Source of the DNA: Macrophomina tecta
Taxonomy: Eukaryota; Ascomycota; Dothideomycetes; Botryosphaeriales; Botryosphaeriaceae
DNA: 64,000 bases
Direction of reading: 5' to 3'
NCBI GenBank assembly: GCA_024180945.1
Contig: JAKSGN010000007.1
Coordinates: 4,030,001 to 4,094,000 of the forward strand
The translations under genes and the position numbers were made by a program. The notes under the pieces are model-generated. The model worked only from the letters and a program-made list of their open reading frames with translations, searched no databases and was not told where the DNA came from. The number at the start of each line of letters is the position of its first letter. Positions within the stretch are counted from its first letter, which is position 1. This document shows positions 48,721 to 59,412 of the stretch, piece after piece.

Positions 48721-49321
48721 GGTCTTCTCGAGGGGAAGGGGCGGCTATGCTGTGGGAGGGATTCCCGGATGAGGTGGGGGTGTTAGGCTCAGGACGTCAG
48801 CAGCTGCGGAGTCAGTGGTGATTTCTTGTTTCAACCGCAGGCATGGGTTGACTCTTGTCAGCGGTGTATGACAGGCGCACAAGTCGAGGCTCAGTGCGCG
48901 CACACGCATCAGCCTGTGGGCGGGTTGTTGCGCGGATGGAGCGCGGGGGAGCGAAAACGGCAGCCGCACAGCCGGGGGATGCGGCGAGCAGAGCCCGATA
49001 AGATACCGCCTGAAGCTTGCACACGGACCGCTATGGAATCAATTTGGTCGTACATGACATCCCCACGTCACCTTCCCCCCCCCCCCCTCCGTCCTACGAC
49101 AATGGACGCTTCCACGCCCGCTTAGCTGCTTTGCTCACCGCTCTTTGGATCGTCCGCTTGCACTGCGCGTTGACTCTCCTCGTCTCGAATGCCACGCTTC
49201 ACGCGCAGGCCTCGCGCTTCAACCCCATGGATCTCCTGCCCATAGTACATCCCATCGATTGCAACGTCCGGCTGTCCTTGGAGATGCAGGTACCCTACAG
49301 CATCGTTAACGTTCCCGGCTC
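48721..49321. other. Intergenic between dehydrogenase and transporter genes
   Basis: Contains the promoter of the dehydrogenase and the 3' flank of the transporter. A C-run sits at about 49075-49086. No gene supported. Confidence 0.5.
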
Positions 49322-50347
49322 TCAATCAGAACGGCCATGGGAGCACTTGCAGTAGAAGCAGCCAACGAAAAATCCGCCACCGATCACGTTGCCGATGAGC
49401 CCGGGAATGATTCCTTTGTAGATGTATGTGCCAACAGAGATGGGCGCTCCCTGCCAGATACCCGTGGGCACGAAGAACATGTTCGCAACGACGTGGTCGA
49501 AGCCGAGAGACACGAATGCGAATGTTGGCCACCAAATGCCCATCACTTTGGACGCATAATCGCGCCCAGACATGCCGAGGTAGCAGGCAAGGCAAACTGT
49601 ACAAGGAGGCGCGGAAGTCAGCTTGAACCCCTCAAAATACCGGAGCCCTAGATCCCCTGGTGCAGTTTGCCTGTCTCCCACTTACCGAGCCAGTTCGCTC
49701 CAATGGCACGCAGGAAGATCTGGTGCCAGGACGGCGTGTTTTGTTTTGCAACGGCGAAGTTGATGGCCTCGGTGTGGAAGAATTGCTGATCGAAAACCCC
49801 GCCATCTGGGAAAATTGCGCCGTGTCAGTACCTGGACTCTTGTGGGTGATGGGTGAGGCATATGACCTGGAGGACGGAGAACTGACAGCCAGTTATGATT
49901 GCCACGACGAAGAGCGACCCAGCGAGATTTCCGAAGAATGTGACGATCCAGTGGATTAGCATCCTGAGCGGGCTCAAGCGACACTGAAGTACGGAGACGG
50001 TGGTAAACATGAAGCTGCCCGTGCAAAGGTCCATACCAGTCAAAACAATGATTGTGAGGCCGTCTTCTCTGCGAATTAGCACACATGACCACGAATCTGA
50101 GGAGTATGTGTTAGCTTACAGGGGAATACAAGGGCTGCGAGGGTGCGAATGAGGCCAGCTGCGTTCTCCTGGTACCATTGGGACGAGTTTGTGGAGAGGA
50201 GTGTTGCGCAGGCAAAGGAGAGAATCATTCCGGCCGTCACCGAGCTGAAGAAGGCTTTGTCCAGCCTCATGTTCGCCTTGACTACACCGGTCTCCCAACG
50301 AGCTCTATGCTCTCTCGAGCTGTGTACGCGTCGAGGTTAGTCGGCAT
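49322..50347 (-). pseudogene. Formate/nitrite transporter (FNT family), frameshifted near the N-terminus
   Basis: FNT proteins are pentameric membrane channels for formate or nitrite. Coding segments: 50347-50120, 50063-49887, 49805-49686 and 49596-49322. The N-terminus reads MPTNLDAYTARESIELVGR and, in another frame, the family continues with GVVKANMRLDKAFFSSVTAG. The two frames meet between bases 50291 and 50290, where one base appears to be missing; the original frame stops at a TAG nine bases further on. No sensible intron repairs it. The rest is intact, with splice joins giving FPYGLTIIVLTGMDLCTGSF (using the AAG acceptor) and the conserved LCTGS region, and later NWLVCLACYLGMSGRDYASK, where a lone downstream Met (MRLDK) could give a shortened protein. 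It is either a recent null allele or a sequencing error. Confidence 0.8.
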
Positions 50348-51376
50348 TTTAGTGAACTCTCTTGACTTTGATCTGGATGCGAAGTCGTAAGAAAATGGTG
50401 ATGTGGTAAGTCAGAAGGTACCGTGAGCCTGGTTTCCGGAACGAGCCAGAGGTGCCGCTAAATGGAAGACATGGGATCTTAATATGCTCCAGCTTTTTGG
50501 AATAAGCATAGCACATTCCGAAAATTCCCTGACGGAACAGAGCAAAGAGCCGCTTAGACCATGCTCGGTTTGGCCATCAGAGCGGCTGAAAGTGAAGAAG
50601 ATCCTCCCAAGGTCCACTTTAGGAGATAGCCGAAGTGCGGAGGAAAATCCATCATTGGGCAAAGCAGGCAAGAGAGGATTCAGAGATAAGGAAACCATCC
50701 CTGTCAAGTAGACTTGAAGCGCTAAATGAAGAAGGAGCTGATCATCTAGGCAGCCAAGGCAGCCAAGGTTGTGCGGCTTGGTCGATCAACGATTGTCAAG
50801 CCGTCCTCTAACCTTCGAATTGCACTGGAGTAAAGAAAGATAAGCTTGATGAAGAGTAGCTGGGGCTTGGCAGGAGCCGCTTATGCCGAGAGACAAGCTG
50901 AAAGTGGCGCCATTATGCCTCTTGCAGTGCCACTGACGTTGGAAACAAAATGAGTTCTTCGTTGCTGCCTTGTCGTACAACCTGCCGCTGTGGGGAACGA
51001 AAGACGTGAATTTTACTACAGTGCATTAGCCGGGCTCATAAGAACGTCGATGATGGCCCAGGTTACTGACTCCCTACTATAGTGGTGGTCAATTATCCCA
51101 ATACTTGCAATGCGAAAATCATTGATATCATTAACCCAGTAATCGAACCCGCGGAGTTCATTCGCCGAAAATTCGAGGCAGTAATCAAAACGACAGGTGA
51201 CACTAATGGCGAATTCGTAAGTTTTGAGCGTTTAAGCGCAGATGCTTACCGGCCAATCATATCCAGCCATGCAACGGTGTCACGAAGGGACGTCGAAATA
51301 TGATACATTAGACTGTGCTGCTCTAATGTTTACGCGTCGAACACAAGCGTTGGGACACAATTCAAAAGAGAAGATT

Positions 51377-51408
<32 letters not shown>
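50348..51408. other. Intergenic, no gene seen
   Basis: Contains the promoter of the transporter gene. Its right end carries the A-run that forms the T-rich terminator of the 5S gene. No supported open frame. Confidence 0.5.
51377..51402 (-). terminator. RNA polymerase III T-run terminator of 5S rRNA
   Basis: Twenty-six A residues on the plus strand, hence a T-run directly behind the 3' end of the minus-strand 5S gene. A shorter TTTT at 51410-51407 overlaps the end of the gene. Confidence 0.75.
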
Positions 51409-51409
<1 letters not shown>

Positions 51410-51528
51410 ACGTACAACAGCCGGGATTCCCCAATGGTCACCCACTTGAGTACTAATCGGCCGGTTCGCAGCTTAAGTACGGCTGAGCGGACGGGAAGCC
51501 CTGTATTCTGCGACCTATGGTCGTACGT
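51409..51528 (-). rRNA. 5S ribosomal RNA
   Basis: A 120-base gene transcribed by RNA polymerase III. It shows the conserved fungal 5S blocks ACGACCATAGG near the 5' end, ACAGGGCTTCCCGTCCGCTC, the internal promoter region AGCCGTACTTAAG, and GTGGGTGACCA. The two ends pair (ACGTACGAC with GTTGTACGT), closing helix I. A single dispersed 5S copy outside the rDNA array is normal in Pezizomycotina. It runs away from the GTPase gene that starts about 180 bases downstream on the other strand. Confidence 0.92.
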
Positions 51529-51712
51529 GAAGAAACAAGCTGCCAAAAAGTAATATATTACAACTAACAAACAAATGGCTGCCACGCTCGTCTGGTTCCG
51601 TCCGTGTTCCTAACTTTTTGGCCGCCGCTTGTCCAGGCTGCTCCAGTGCATCGCCAACGCTCAGCAATCTTCCTCGTCTCATTCGTGTTTCAGCTTCCGC
51701 TCCGCCAGCTGC

Positions 51713-53374
51713 ATGCCGCCAGCTCAAATCCAGCATGTCGCCACGACATTGATGCCGTTCCTCTACCCGTCCGTTCCTGAGTGTCTCCTCCACTCAACTC
51801 GGCCGATCCTCTTCCGCCTCAGTCGAACGTGTCGCCCGAGACACTATAGCGGCCTCCATTATGAGGCCCAGAATGAGTCCCAACTGGATGTCGACGAACG
51901 CTCTCTCGATCCGTCTCCGGATTCCTACTCGACCACTCCGTTCGCCGACAAATGCACGTTGATGCTACATGCAGGACCAGGCGGCCATGGCTGCGTGTCT
52001 TTCTTGCGCGAAAAGTACATCTCCGAAGGGCCCCCGAATGGCGGTGATGGCGGCACTGGAGGCAGCATATTCATACAGGCCGTCCGTGGCGAAACCTCTC
52101 TGCACAAACTCGCCCGGCGGCGAGAGGTGCGTGCTGGGCGTGGTAAGAACGGACAAGGCAAGCTCAGAGGCGGCGAACGCGGCGAGGACATCCTCCTCAC
52201 GGTTCCAGTTGGAACCGTCGTCCGAGAGATATGGCGCCACGATCCAATTGCGGAAGAGGAAGAGCGCATACGTCAGGAACGGGCGTTACGGCGTGCACAG
52301 AAGGCCGCGGGGGAAGAGGTGCCACAACAAGTCAAGGCTGAGAAGTGGCTGCTGTACCCCGGCGCCTCGCCTTCGCTCTTCACACGCACCGACATGCCCA
52401 GATTGCCCGGCCCTCAACGCTCCGCCATTGCGCATACCGCACCGAAAGGCCCGATCAGATTAGACCTGGACAAGCATATGGAGCGCCCCATGCTGCTCGT
52501 TCCCGGCGCGGTCGGCGGATTGGGCAATCCGCACTTTATCAGCAAGACTATGCCACGGCCGCAGTTCGCTACGCGTGGACAGGACGCTATGAGTTTGGCT
52601 GTGCAGTTGGAGCTCAAGCTCCTTGCTGACGTCGGATTGGTCGGTCTGCCCAACGCTGGCAAAAGCACCCTTATCCGCGCGCTCAGCAACAGCCGTGCTC
52701 GCATAGGCAACTGGGCTTTCACCACACTTCAACCTAACATTGGCACCGTGGTGCTGGACGACCACAAGGGTCGTCCTCGCCTGGGTCAACGAGCACATGC
52801 CGCACCGCGCGAGAATTTTACCATCGCCGATATCCCTGGCCTGATCGAAGATGCGCATTTGGACAAGGGCCTGGGTCTGGGATTCCTGAGGCATATCGAA
52901 CGCGCCGCTGTGTTGGCCTTCGTGGTCGATCTCTCGGCCGGGGATCCCATTGCTACGCTGAAGAGCCTCTGGCGTGAGGTCGGCGAGTACGAGACGCTGC
53001 GTGGGCACGAACTCAATGCTGAGACTCAGCGGTCCTTGGCGGAGCGTCCATCCGCGCGTTCGTCGGCTTCCGACATGTTTGAACCGTCTGATGCCCTCGA
53101 CTTAGAACCGCTGGCGCTGCCGCCAATGTCGGCGAAGCCTTGGTTCGTGGTCGCGACGAAGGCGGATTTGGAGGGTACGCAGGAGAAGTTTGCGGCGCTA
53201 GAGACATATCTAAAGGAGATAGTGGGAGGAGGCGAAGCGCATCCCAGTGGCAAGAAGAATGCGTGGAAGAAGAGGGCTGAGATTTTGCCCGTGAGTGCAA
53301 TCAACGGAAGGAATGGAGGAACCGAGAGGATCAAGGAGCTGGTAGTGAGACTACTGGATGAGGAGGGACTGTAG
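51713..53374 (+). CDS. MTG2: Obg-family GTPase, mitochondrial (MTG2-like)
   Basis: Assembly GTPase for the large mitochondrial ribosomal subunit. One exon of 553 residues; the frame opens upstream but the first ATG is at 51713. The Arg/Ser-rich N-terminus fits a mitochondrial presequence. A Gly-rich Obg fold (HAGPGGHGCVSFLREKYISE; GGDGGTGGSIFIQ) carries an insertion of about 90 charged residues. The G domain has G1 GLPNAGKS (about 312-319), G2 region FTTLQPNIG, G3 DIPG (about 372) and G4 TKAD (about 481). The G2 and G3 elements match the Obg family closely. The insertion splits the Obg fold before PMLLVPGAVGGLGNPHF, a feature also seen in other fungal members. Confidence 0.92.
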   Translation: MPPAQIQHVATTLMPFLYPSVPECLLHSTRPILFRLSRTCRPRHYSGLHYEAQNESQLDVDERSLDPSPDSYSTTPFADKCTLMLHAGPGGHGCVSFLREKYISEGPPNGGDGGTGGSIFIQAVRGETSLHKLARRREVRAGRGKNGQGKLRGGERGEDILLTVPVGTVVREIWRHDPIAEEEERIRQERALRRAQKAAGEEVPQQVKAEKWLLYPGASPSLFTRTDMPRLPGPQRSAIAHTAPKGPIRLDLDKHMERPMLLVPGAVGGLGNPHFISKTMPRPQFATRGQDAMSLAVQLELKLLADVGLVGLPNAGKSTLIRALSNSRARIGNWAFTTLQPNIGTVVLDDHKGRPRLGQRAHAAPRENFTIADIPGLIEDAHLDKGLGLGFLRHIERAAVLAFVVDLSAGDPIATLKSLWREVGEYETLRGHELNAETQRSLAERPSARSSASDMFEPSDALDLEPLALPPMSAKPWFVVATKADLEGTQEKFAALETYLKEIVGGGEAHPSGKKNAWKKRAEILPVSAINGRNGGTERIKELVVRLLDEEGL

Positions 53375-54652
53375 GACATAGGAGTTGATTGTAATATCTA
53401 CTCTCAAAAATGATGCCTTCCTTTGGGGCCGGATTGTCACAATCACCAAGTCAAAAGAAAAAAGGAATGTCTCGAAACCTATTTCCAAAGCCTTGTATCG
53501 AGCGTTGCAGCGAAACTTCACGATCCACAGATTGGCGTGGCGGCGGGTGTTGTTGGCCATCCGCAGGGATGGCTGTTGCCGCCGATCAGGGAGCTAGAGC
53601 GAACTTCAGAGACCTCGCACCGCAACACCATATTCACCACTTGACCAGAAACCACCCTTTTTCCATTGTCGTTCCGTTGTTCTGTCTTCTGCAATTATGC
53701 GGGTCCCCCAGTGCATAGCTCTTCACGCTCGGCGAGAGCATGCATCTTGTTGGCATTTACTGCCATGAATCGACATAGGACGGGCCGAGCAGCGGAGAAA
53801 TATCAGTCATGGTACTTAGCAGATGAGGACGGTGTTTTCGCTCGAACTCTGCAGAGCTCCTGTATCTGTTTCGGAATTCCGAACAACGTGCGGACTTCCT
53901 TCTCGGGCCATTGTCTGCTGCTTGAAGCTTTGCCGTTCTAAGTTTTCGTTCGTTTTCTCTTGCTCCTCGGGTTCTGTGCTCGCTCGCTGCCAGCGATGGC
54001 TCCGTGTCAGCGCCACCGGCTCCCGCGGCTCTCTTTCCTGGGTATTATTGCTTTTCCATGCGCACGTCTGGTGTCGTAGTATCTACGCCTTTGCAATCGA
54101 GCTCAAGACCTCGCATTCCGCAGGCAGTTAATATGGCCTGAGGGCACTGCTTGTGGGGCCATCAGTCCTCTCAAGACTGCAGCGTTGCGAAGTTATGAGC
54201 GCCGTTGAGACCGTGCGGAGCGACAGTGATCGAGCCGTCGCCCTTCTGCCTGATTTCGAGGGCGTGACTGCGGACGCGTGTTTGCGGGCTGACGCCTGCC
54301 GCCATCAAGGACGCGTTCCTTCCTCCACTGTTCCAGAATCGCTGCTACACGCGCATAGGCAGCTACACTATGGCGCCCCAGGTTGCTGTTCTGCTTCCAA
54401 CTCACTCGCACCCTCTTCTTCTTCCTCTACAACCTACTTTGTCCGCCTTTCAACCTCGTGTACGCAGTCAGCAGCCGCGTGTGACCTGGTCCGCAGGTCA
54501 TCCGCCTACTGTTCACCTGACTTGGCACGAGAAGCAGGCCAATCTTTTCATATCAACAGCCTACCGTTTCATGACCGGGTATGCGCTCATTCATTTTCCT
54601 GCGCCATTTTCTCATTCTCCCTACAGATTGTAGACTAATGTGACCATGAACG
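53375..54652. other. Intergenic, no gene seen
   Basis: About 1.3 kb between two plus-strand genes. Short frames on both strands, none with a motif. The right end should hold the promoter of the F-box-like gene. Confidence 0.5.
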
Positions 54653-55945
54653 ATGGCAAAGGGTAAAGCCGACACGGTCGTGCCTCGACGATCACCCCGC
54701 CTGCGGCGACAAGCAGCGATGGCCCAATCGAGGCCGGAGGCCACTCTGCTAGGGCTTCCCGCTGAGCTGCGGCTCTATATCTACGGATACCTGCTGGGGC
54801 TGACGAAGTCGAAGCGGTTACCCGGATACGTCTGCCGACGGGCCATGAACGAAGAATGCGAGATTGTAAATTCTCGACCCCTCAACGAACTCTGCGGTTA
54901 CACCTCGTTGCTACTCACTTGTAGCTTGGTCTACAATGAAGCGGTAGAAGTCCTCTACGCTTCCACGATACTAAACAGCCCGAAGAGCGGAAAGATGCCT
55001 GTTCTGAGCCTCAACACCTCGCAGAGTCAAATAGTCGGCAGCCAACTCCCGGGTATGTTTTGCCGTAACCATCTGGTGTACCGAGAGGGTATCGCCGGGG
55101 TTTTCCGGAGGACCAACGCTCTCCGAGTCTCCGTCTACGGCTACCCAAGCTCAGAGGATGCTTACTGCTGCTGGGATCCGGATGGAGTGGGAGACGAGCT
55201 GTACCCCCACCCTGACGGATTAGATAATCGCACCCAAGCCATCGATAATGTAAACTGGCTGGTATCTCGACTGAGACTCTATTCGGATCTGCAATATCTC
55301 TCAATCACTCTGCACTGGGATGAAGTCTGCGATTGTCTATGGGAGCCTCAGGAGCTCGTGGACTCGGAGGTTTTGCTCAAGCCGTTCAAGTCGTTACGCA
55401 ACATCAAGAAGGTGAAGATTCCCAGCCTGGGAACGTGGATTGAGTTTAACATGGAACACGGAATTGCCGAATCGGACGGAGCCGAAGAGTTTGAAGACTT
55501 TGAGGAAGTGGTTGCCTACAAGAAGAGGCTCCGCGCGATACTGGGCAGCAATGCACCGGTCATGGAGAGTGCTATTCCCCTTTCTACTTGGTTATCTACC
55601 AAGCAGTCTGTCAAGAACATGATTGTCCGTGCGCCAGAAGCTGCAGTCGAGCCCTGGCTTGCAAGGGCGTGCTTGGCATTCAATGAGCAGAATAAGAAGG
55701 CTTTCAGCTCAGCTCTCAGAGGTCTCCAGAATGCCTGGAATGCGGAGATGAAGAAGATGAGGGGCATTGGTGGTGCTGTCTCGCAGCTTCGCTCGACCGC
55801 GTTTTCAGACGTTCCTTCAGCACAGCGCGTGGAGGATGACCCTCAGAGTATTCAGTTCGAAGAGTTCAGTTGGAAGGACAAGGACGTGGAGAAGGAAGAT
55901 CGAGAGATTTACAAAAGGTGGACCAAGCTTGCTCTGCCTCAATGA
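54653..55945 (+). CDS. F-box-like protein
   Basis: A single-exon gene of 430 residues. After a basic N-terminus (PRRSPRLRRQA) it shows a short F-box-like motif, LLGLPAELRLYIYGYLLG, at about residues 32-49, as in many fungal F-box proteins; some bind SCF ubiquitin ligases. The rest is helical and hydrophobic-patterned with charged stretches (WLVSRLRLYSDLQYLSITLH) of the kind seen in the fungal F-box families with a variable substrate-binding part. Its substrate is unknown. The start at 54653 gives the MAKGKADTVVPRRS N-terminus; a second Met at residue 23 also precedes the motif. Confidence 0.75.
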   Translation: MAKGKADTVVPRRSPRLRRQAAMAQSRPEATLLGLPAELRLYIYGYLLGLTKSKRLPGYVCRRAMNEECEIVNSRPLNELCGYTSLLLTCSLVYNEAVEVLYASTILNSPKSGKMPVLSLNTSQSQIVGSQLPGMFCRNHLVYREGIAGVFRRTNALRVSVYGYPSSEDAYCCWDPDGVGDELYPHPDGLDNRTQAIDNVNWLVSRLRLYSDLQYLSITLHWDEVCDCLWEPQELVDSEVLLKPFKSLRNIKKVKIPSLGTWIEFNMEHGIAESDGAEEFEDFEEVVAYKKRLRAILGSNAPVMESAIPLSTWLSTKQSVKNMIVRAPEAAVEPWLARACLAFNEQNKKAFSSALRGLQNAWNAEMKKMRGIGGAVSQLRSTAFSDVPSAQRVEDDPQSIQFEEFSWKDKDVEKEDREIYKRWTKLALPQ

Positions 55946-57078
55946 CTACATACAGAGTCCGGCGAGCCAAAAGCTAGCAGGTTGACTGCGATCTCTATGG
56001 AAACTGTTGAAGGCGGTGGTTTGTGAAAGTCTTCCTCGGGGAAACAAAAACGTATTTGGTAGCCAAGTGGAGGCTGCAAACGAAAATGGCGGTGCTGGTG
56101 TCTTTTCATACAGGCCTTAGGGATTGCTGGGCATGCCGTTGCGGGCATGGGTGCCGTGACTCTTGATTGGCTTTCCATCCCTCTTTTTCTCCTTTGCGAG
56201 GATAATGTTGAGGTCCTCAAGTATCTTGATAGCTTGTAGCTTTGCTCCCCAACAAAAACTTGCTCTTCGAGAGTACTTCGATAGGCCATGGTCTTCAGAT
56301 TCCGGAATTCTATAAGCACCCAGTGAAAACCTGCTGCTCCACGGCGGATCTTACATTTGCGCCATGTTATCCGCGCAATGCATACAGAAGCTCACTCCCA
56401 CTGACCGAGCGGTGATTTTGCGTTGGAAAGCAGATTTGTCACCATTGTATAAAGCCAGCAGGTTATATCAAGGAGTTAATGACCGTCTTATCCGCATTTT
56501 AACGGATTCCAAGTACCCTAGCTTCAATTATCTTGCAATGCGCTATCGTCGCCACTGCGAGCTGAAGGAGTCACCCGGATAGATTTAGCGGCTGCGTGTG
56601 CGCGCTTTACCGTTATCTCATGTAGTTAGACCCTCTGTTTAAGGGATTGGGGACATCTCCATTAAGTATAGTAGTATATTAATGATAAAAATAGGGTATT
56701 AGTAAAAGTATTGAGAAGTAGTAATATATACTAAGAAAGAGATATGCGTTTTTATTAATACTGAGCCCTCATACTAAGCCTACATAAGAATAATGTACTA
56801 GCGTCTGTCATGTTATAAAGAATGTTCTCTATCTGAATTTCAGCCCATTGTTTCGTTTCAAATAGGTCAAGTACGCTTCTAATATCTGTAATAATCATCT
56901 ACGAAAACAACACGTGTATATTAGCTGCTCCCTACGCTAATGCACTCCTAATCAGGGCTTCGGAAATACCGCCTAAGCCCCGGCAGCAGAAACAACGCCC
57001 TTGAAATCAGCTAGGAAGCGCCACAAACCCGCATACCTCCAACCCTTTTCTTCCCTCAAATCCGCAACGAGAGCGGAA
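55946..57078. other. AT-rich, decayed stretch
   Basis: From about 56585 to 56935 the sequence is AT-rich and TpA-rich with no coding capacity, like a RIP-mutated relic. A small frame at 56364-56582 (72 residues, start MLSAQCIQKLTPTDRAVIL) is open but has no recognised feature. Confidence 0.5.
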
Positions 57079-57935
57079 CTCCTCGGCTATACCAATTCAC
57101 CGGAGGCGAAGGTGGCAGGGAAAAGCCGTGCATCATCGAGGCCGTCGCCGAGCTATTCGCAATCAAGGGGATATCCCACCCTCTCTTGCTAACGGCGACG
57201 TCCGGGACTACAGCGACAAGGATCAGCGGTATCACCATCCACTCGGCCTGCAATTTCTCAAAATACGCCTTGCGCATAGGCTCTTATAAGGACGTGGACG
57301 GTATCGCGCCGTCCAACTCGGCAGATCTCTATATTGACGGCCAGACAAGAATGGACTAGCAGGAAAAATACCTCTTAATCATCGACGAGGTCAGTGCGTT
57401 GGGCGCCCGAACAATATACGCTGCGAACGAGCAGCTTCGCAAGCATCGCGGGTCCGCGCAAGACTTCGGCGGAATCCCCATCGTCCTCTTCTATGGGGAC
57501 TTCCACCAGTTCCGCCCCGTGCAGGAAAGGCCCATCCTCCAAGTTCACCGCGGTAGTCATGGGTGGGATTTGAACGTTGAAGCCACGCTGTCTTTCCAGA
57601 GGCAACATCAGGCGCTGCTCCGGACCTTCATCTCCGAACACAGGTGGAAAGACGGCCAGGCCACGGGGGAGGAGGCGCTCATAACCTTGAGCCAGGAGGA
57701 CGACAGTGCCATCCCCGTGCCAGCCGTCTTCATGTTCGCCCCCGGCAGGCATTCTGCCGGCATGGGAAAAAACTCGAGACCTCCAATTCGTCGGCATGCC
57801 GCCTGGTGCGATCCTCTTGACGCCCATCAGCACCAAGATCGAATGCCAGAGGAAGCGACCATGGCAGGGGATTGTCATGCGCCGGTGCGTTCTCCTGCAC
57901 TGATTACAAGGTGCAAAGCCGGACCTTAGGTAGGT
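57079..57935 (+). pseudogene. PIF1-like helicase remnant, probably from a Helitron
   Basis: One frame reads through helicase motifs: a damaged Walker A (GEGGREKPC in place of the usual GEGGTGKSR), IIEAVAELFAIKG, TATSGTTATRISGITIHSA, Walker B LLIIDEVSALGARTIY, motif III GDFHQFRPVQERPIL, and, after a frame change, ACTDYKVQSRTL-like sequence of the last motif (FSCTDYKVQSRTLG). A TAG at 57357-57359 interrupts the frame before Walker B. PIF1 helicases of this kind are the replication proteins of Helitron transposons, but I see neither a Rep domain nor Helitron ends, so only a fragment is present. Confidence 0.75.
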
Positions 57936-58107
57936 CTCCAGGATCCTTACACCTGTGCTTGACTTGGAAAATAGTAAAGTATTTTTTCTACTCTAAGCAT
58001 TTAAAAATTCACTACACCAGCCGCACCCAGATGAATATCCGCGATTTATTCGCATCTATTAAACCGACGCGTATGCTTGTTCTAGGAACAAATCGACGTA
58101 TTATGTC
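57936..58107. other. Short AT-rich gap
   Basis: Separates the helicase relic from the convergent transcription factor gene. No feature seen. Confidence 0.4.
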
Positions 58108-59379
58108 TCATTCCAGCCCGTATCTGGCCACATGGCTCTTCCCCAACCATTCCGCAGTGCTTTCCAACCCCCTGTAAGCCGCCATTATAAGCACACCAAG
58201 CTCCTCTAGATCATCCGGCCCCGCAGTGGCCAGATCGCTTTCCCAGTGTGCGAGCCTCATCTCCAGCCTGTCTCGCTCGCAGTACGCCGTCCGCCAGCCG
58301 AATTCCGACTGCGCGTCCCAGAGCGCCGCTTGCGCGGTAATGCCCAGTCCCTTCAGGTTGAATTCGTCGTAGCCGAACTTTAAGTACGCATAGAGCGCCT
58401 TCAACATGATTGCTATGAACACCGTCCTGCGGATACTCTCCTCGAGCAGCCAATGCAGCCAGTCGGGAGGTCTGCTCTGCTGTCGCGACGGCGTTGCAGC
58501 AGCAGAGGGAGTAGGCGGCAGGGCTGGGCCAGCAGGGCCGACCTGGCGCATCCGGGCCCTGAGCGCGCTCGTCCAGGTCAGCAACGTGGCCTCGTCGGCC
58601 TCGGCCTGCGTCCTCAGGCGGATGTCGCCGTCGAAGAGGCGCACGATCTGGTACAGCAGCAGCGCCTGCAGCGCCGCCAGCAGGTCCCGTCGCGACAGGC
58701 GGAATGGGTCTGCGGTGGCGACGATCAGCTGGCATGCCTTGGCCTCGAGGTTGCGGAAGACCAGCGCCTGGTTGTGCGGGTTCTTGAGGCTGTACAGCGC
58801 GCACGCGCTCAGCGCGTCCTGCAGTGGCGGCGGCGGCGCCGGTTCGCGGTCCTGGAGGAGGCGGCGGTGGATGAAGGGCGCCTGCGCCGTCTCGGCGAAG
58901 GTCTTGGGCATGCGCGCGATGCGCCTCGCGACGTACTCGACGCGCCGCTGGTAGTTGGGGCCGGCTGCGAGTTCTGGGTTGTCGAGGATCGGGTCGGCCA
59001 TGATGTCTGATACCACGGCCGGGCTGAGGAAATCGTCCAGCGGCAGGCTGGGGAGGTTGAAGGGGTCGTTCGCCAACTCCATGAATGGGTCTGTCAGAAA
59101 CGGCGTGAGGCCTCGTATAGGGGAAGGGCTGCGCTGTAGCTGTAAACTGCTGGGTGTTGCGGCCTCGGCCGCTAGCTCCGCAGCCTGGCCTTCCGTATTC
59201 CCGTGCGTCTCTTCATCGCCCTTAAGTAAGCGATTCGGGCTCTTTGCAATATAGTGGCACTCGACTCTTCTTTTAACACAGCGCCGGCACTTCGGGAATC
59301 CCTGGTCGCATTTGCGCTTCGACCGGACGCAATCAAGGCAGGATTTCTGGCGTGTGCTCGTCTTGACCAGAGCGGACAT
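58108..59379 (-). CDS. Zn(II)2Cys6 transcription factor inside a transposon-derived island
   Basis: A single-exon gene of 423 residues. The zinc cluster lies at residues 14-41 (C-x2-C-x6-C-x6-C-x2-C-x6-C, CLDCVRSKRKCDQGFPKC). A disordered Ser/Pro/Ala-rich linker and then a helical C-terminal domain follow (LQDALSACALYSLKNPHNQA; LLAALQALLLYQIVRLFDGD), typical of fungal-specific regulators that lie beside the genes they control. The Met at 59379 was chosen because it is nearest to the zinc cluster; the frame is open to 59463. The gene is GC-rich, in contrast to the AT-rich flanks, and intact, so it is probably functional. The target genes are unknown; the head-to-head small gene at 59828 is the obvious candidate. 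Confidence 0.82.
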   Translation of the reverse strand: MSALVKTSTRQKSCLDCVRSKRKCDQGFPKCRRCVKRRVECHYIAKSPNRLLKGDEETHGNTEGQAAELAAEAATPSSLQLQRSPSPIRGLTPFLTDPFMELANDPFNLPSLPLDDFLSPAVVSDIMADPILDNPELAAGPNYQRRVEYVARRIARMPKTFAETAQAPFIHRRLLQDREPAPPPPLQDALSACALYSLKNPHNQALVFRNLEAKACQLIVATADPFRLSRRDLLAALQALLLYQIVRLFDGDIRLRTQAEADEATLLTWTSALRARMRQVGPAGPALPPTPSAAATPSRQQSRPPDWLHWLLEESIRRTVFIAIMLKALYAYLKFGYDEFNLKGLGITAQAALWDAQSEFGWRTAYCERDRLEMRLAHWESDLATAGPDDLEELGVLIMAAYRGLESTAEWLGKSHVARYGLE

Positions 59380-59412
59380 GTTAGAGTCCTCAAGTGTCGA
59401 GATGCACGCGAA

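Noticed and set aside
50786..50830. A short stretch similar to a piece of the formate/nitrite transporter gene
   Set aside because: Only about 19 bases agree, with mismatches, and the flanks do not continue the similarity; chance is likely.
51120..51170. A tRNA-like string with GGTTCGATT on the minus strand
   Set aside because: The B-box is incomplete and no acceptor stem or anticodon arm can be drawn.
56364..56582. A 72-residue frame as a real gene
   Set aside because: No motif, next to decayed AT-rich sequence, and no splice or promoter support; noted only inside the stretch entry.
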